From assembly GCA_031264895.1 (NCBI GenBank), contig JAISDI010000273.1:1-23300 (forward strand): a DNA stretch of 23,300 bases, given 5' to 3'. Every line of letters begins with the position of its first letter. Position 1 is the stretch's first letter. Below are positions 22,081 to 23,300 of the stretch, one piece after another. Under the pieces are notes generated by a model, which saw only the letters and a program-made list of their open reading frames with translations, was not told the origin of the DNA and did no database searches. Made by a program: the position numbers and the translations under genes. The stretch is from Endomicrobium sp. GTDB taxonomy: Bacteria; Elusimicrobiota; Endomicrobiia; Endomicrobiales; Endomicrobiaceae.

Positions 22081-22395
22081 TATAAGCGGCCTTTTATTAG
22101 GGAGATGAATATTAATTTATCAGATGTTTTTAATAACCATGAAAGACGGATATTTAAGCTTTGGTGTAAAAATATTAAAGATTTTATTTCCGTTTATAAT
22201 AAGGCCGAAGTTGTTTTGATGTATTTGATTTATAATAAAGGATTTTCCAGAAAACAAATTTTGCTCAAGTGTAAAATTTCTAAATGGGCATACGATAAAT
22301 TTGTCAGGCAGTTCCGACATACTGACGAATATAATATTTTGACCGCTTCTTACTGTCAACTCGAAAGAGGTTTTAATGTTAAAAAAAGGCGATAG
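22078..22395 (+). CDS. Small basic helical protein, unknown
   Basis: A 105-aa basic product. The segment NKGFSRKQILLKCKISKWAY could be a helix-turn-helix, but I do not recognise a family. AAGGA in repeat copy B lies before ATG 22078. ATG 22105 is an alternative with GGGAG directly in front but poor spacing. It overlaps the next gene by 20 bp, so it is part of the same operon. Confidence 0.5.
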   Translation: MYKRPFIREMNINLSDVFNNHERRIFKLWCKNIKDFISVYNKAEVVLMYLIYNKGFSRKQILLKCKISKWAYDKFVRQFRHTDEYNILTASYCQLERGFNVKKRR

Positions 22396-22798
22396 GGTTA
22401 CTTTTGTCGGCGTCGGCGGGGTTTACCGCGTTACAATGATTCTCGAGGGCTTTGTTCTTTTGCAAAGACAATGTTTCCGACGAATTTATGATCCTTTTGG
22501 AGAACTTGTCGGCAAAAGAAAGACCATTGTTAATTGTATTATTGACTCTAATTCTAAGCCGGAAAGGTTATATTTTGATATAACTAAACAAGACAGAGTT
22601 GTTTTAAATTTAAAAGATGAAGAGTTATACTCCGACGACTTTGTTAATTTTATTTTTTTTCCGGACACGCATAAGAATAAGTTTTTATATAAAAAACTTG
22701 TACACTGTCACATTATTGAAGTTAACAGTCATACAGTCGGACTTGATTATAAAATTACAGATATAGGAACGTCCAACAATGATATTGCAGAAGGCTGA
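22376..22798 (+). CDS. Beta-rich protein, unknown
   Basis: A 140-aa product preceded by AAAGAGG, with the ATG at 22376 inside the end of the previous gene. It starts MLKKGDRVTFVGVGGVYRVT, like a small SH3/KOW-type barrel. A charged middle and a C-terminal stretch with KLVHCHIIEVNSHTVGLDY follow. No family is recognised. Its end overlaps the next start by 20 bp, continuing the overlapping-gene pattern. Confidence 0.5.
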   Translation: MLKKGDRVTFVGVGGVYRVTMILEGFVLLQRQCFRRIYDPFGELVGKRKTIVNCIIDSNSKPERLYFDITKQDRVVLNLKDEELYSDDFVNFIFFPDTHKNKFLYKKLVHCHIIEVNSHTVGLDYKITDIGTSNNDIAEG

Positions 22799-23300
22799 TT
22801 ATAACAATAACAGAGCGACATACCTAAAACTTTATCCCGCTTTTTTTGGTAAAAAGCAGGCTGAAGCCGGCGGCGCTATGTCTAAAAGCGTTACTCAATA
22901 TGTAAGCGCGTTGTATGCCGACGAAGATTTTAAAAAGGATTTTATTAAGGACGGACAGCTTGAAAGTACCGACGCTAAAACGCTTAACCATTTGTACAGC
23001 GAACAAAGTTATAAGCGTTATGTCGAGGGATATGAATGGACGATAGAAGAACTAAAAGAAATTAACGATGCAATGTTAAAGGAAGGTTTTAGCAAATATC
23101 AGTTTAACAGCGTCGATAACTGCATTAAGTATATACGCGCCGTTAAAGACATTTTATATCATGCCAATGCCGCCGTTATCGAAGACACGGTGAAAAAAAT
23201 TACCACTTGGCTTCAAGGGTTTAGGTTGTCTTTGGCTCAGGATAAAAGCATAAAAATTGACGCTACGGCTTTGTTTTTTTATTCTCCTATGGGAGGTACG
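22779..23300 (+). CDS. Unknown protein, truncated by the window end
   Basis: ATG 22779 opens a frame that stays open for 174 codons to the last base. It begins MILQKADYNNNRATYLKLYP and is mainly helical and charged, with segments such as ELKEINDAMLKEGFSKYQ and NCIKYIRAVKDILYHA. No ribosome binding site stands out, but the overlap with the previous gene suggests coupling. No family recognised. The full gene may belong to the replication or packaging part of the element. Confidence 0.65.
   Translation, partial: MILQKADYNNNRATYLKLYPAFFGKKQAEAGGAMSKSVTQYVSALYADEDFKKDFIKDGQLESTDAKTLNHLYSEQSYKRYVEGYEWTIEELKEINDAMLKEGFSKYQFNSVDNCIKYIRAVKDILYHANAAVIEDTVKKITTWLQGFRLSLAQDKSIKIDATALFFYSPMGGT

Noticed and set aside
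22779..23300. Terminase small subunit at the window end
   Set aside because: The helical, charged sequence would permit it, but no terminase motif is visible, so no product name is given.

Overview
The window is AT-rich DNA from a Gram-negative (diderm) bacterium. Two Lnt-type lipoprotein acyltransferases and an outer-membrane-barrel-like protein support the cell type. Gene content and sequence style would fit an Endomicrobium-like member of the Elusimicrobiota, but that placement is recall-based and unproven.

Positions 1-11500 are chromosome, with every gene on the + strand. In order: the 3' part of an AlbA/Schlafen-type regulator gene; a decayed gene and a terminator/attenuator-like stretch; secA; two tandem lnt paralogues; prfB with its programmed +1 frameshift intact; gapA; a strong terminator; pgk; secG behind a consensus promoter that leaves almost no 5' leader; tRNA-Leu(GAG); tRNA-Gly(GCC). 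Translation, protein export, lipoprotein maturation and lower glycolysis are thus packed together.

From 11500 to the window end the DNA looks like an integrated prophage or related element inserted at tRNA-Gly. Next to the tRNA are a terminator, two sets of phased short repeats that could be integrase arm sites, and a tyrosine integrase reading toward the tRNA. The leftward arm (12.8-14.9 kb) holds an outer-membrane-type protein, two paralogous HTH/coiled-coil regulators and a membrane-anchored protein. A lone small gene and a convergent DUF4145-like gene follow. At 15.9 kb a promoter with paired TGACTAC repeats 21 bp apart starts a rightward operon that begins with a hairpin-rich leader and runs out of the window. 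This operon has tightly packed, often overlapping small genes: an excisionase-like HTH protein, small membrane proteins, a DUF1599/MazG-like protein, a DUF4406-Tad1/Acb2 fusion, a beta-class DNA methyltransferase, a beta-clamp-like protein, a YopX-like protein, a very short C5 cytosine methyltransferase and several unknowns. The far attachment site and any structural genes would lie beyond 23300.

The most exciting item is the gene at 17958-18707. An N-terminal deoxyribosyltransferase-like DUF4406 domain is joined to a C-terminal helical hairpin closely resembling the Tad1/Acb2 phage sponges that bind the signal nucleotides of Thoeris and CBASS immunity. It is a candidate two-domain anti-defence protein. 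Other items worth following are a ~50 bp repeat placed before two different genes, a palindromic repeat that appears to have entered a coding region, a divergent sliding-clamp-like protein, and possible leaderless translation of secG.
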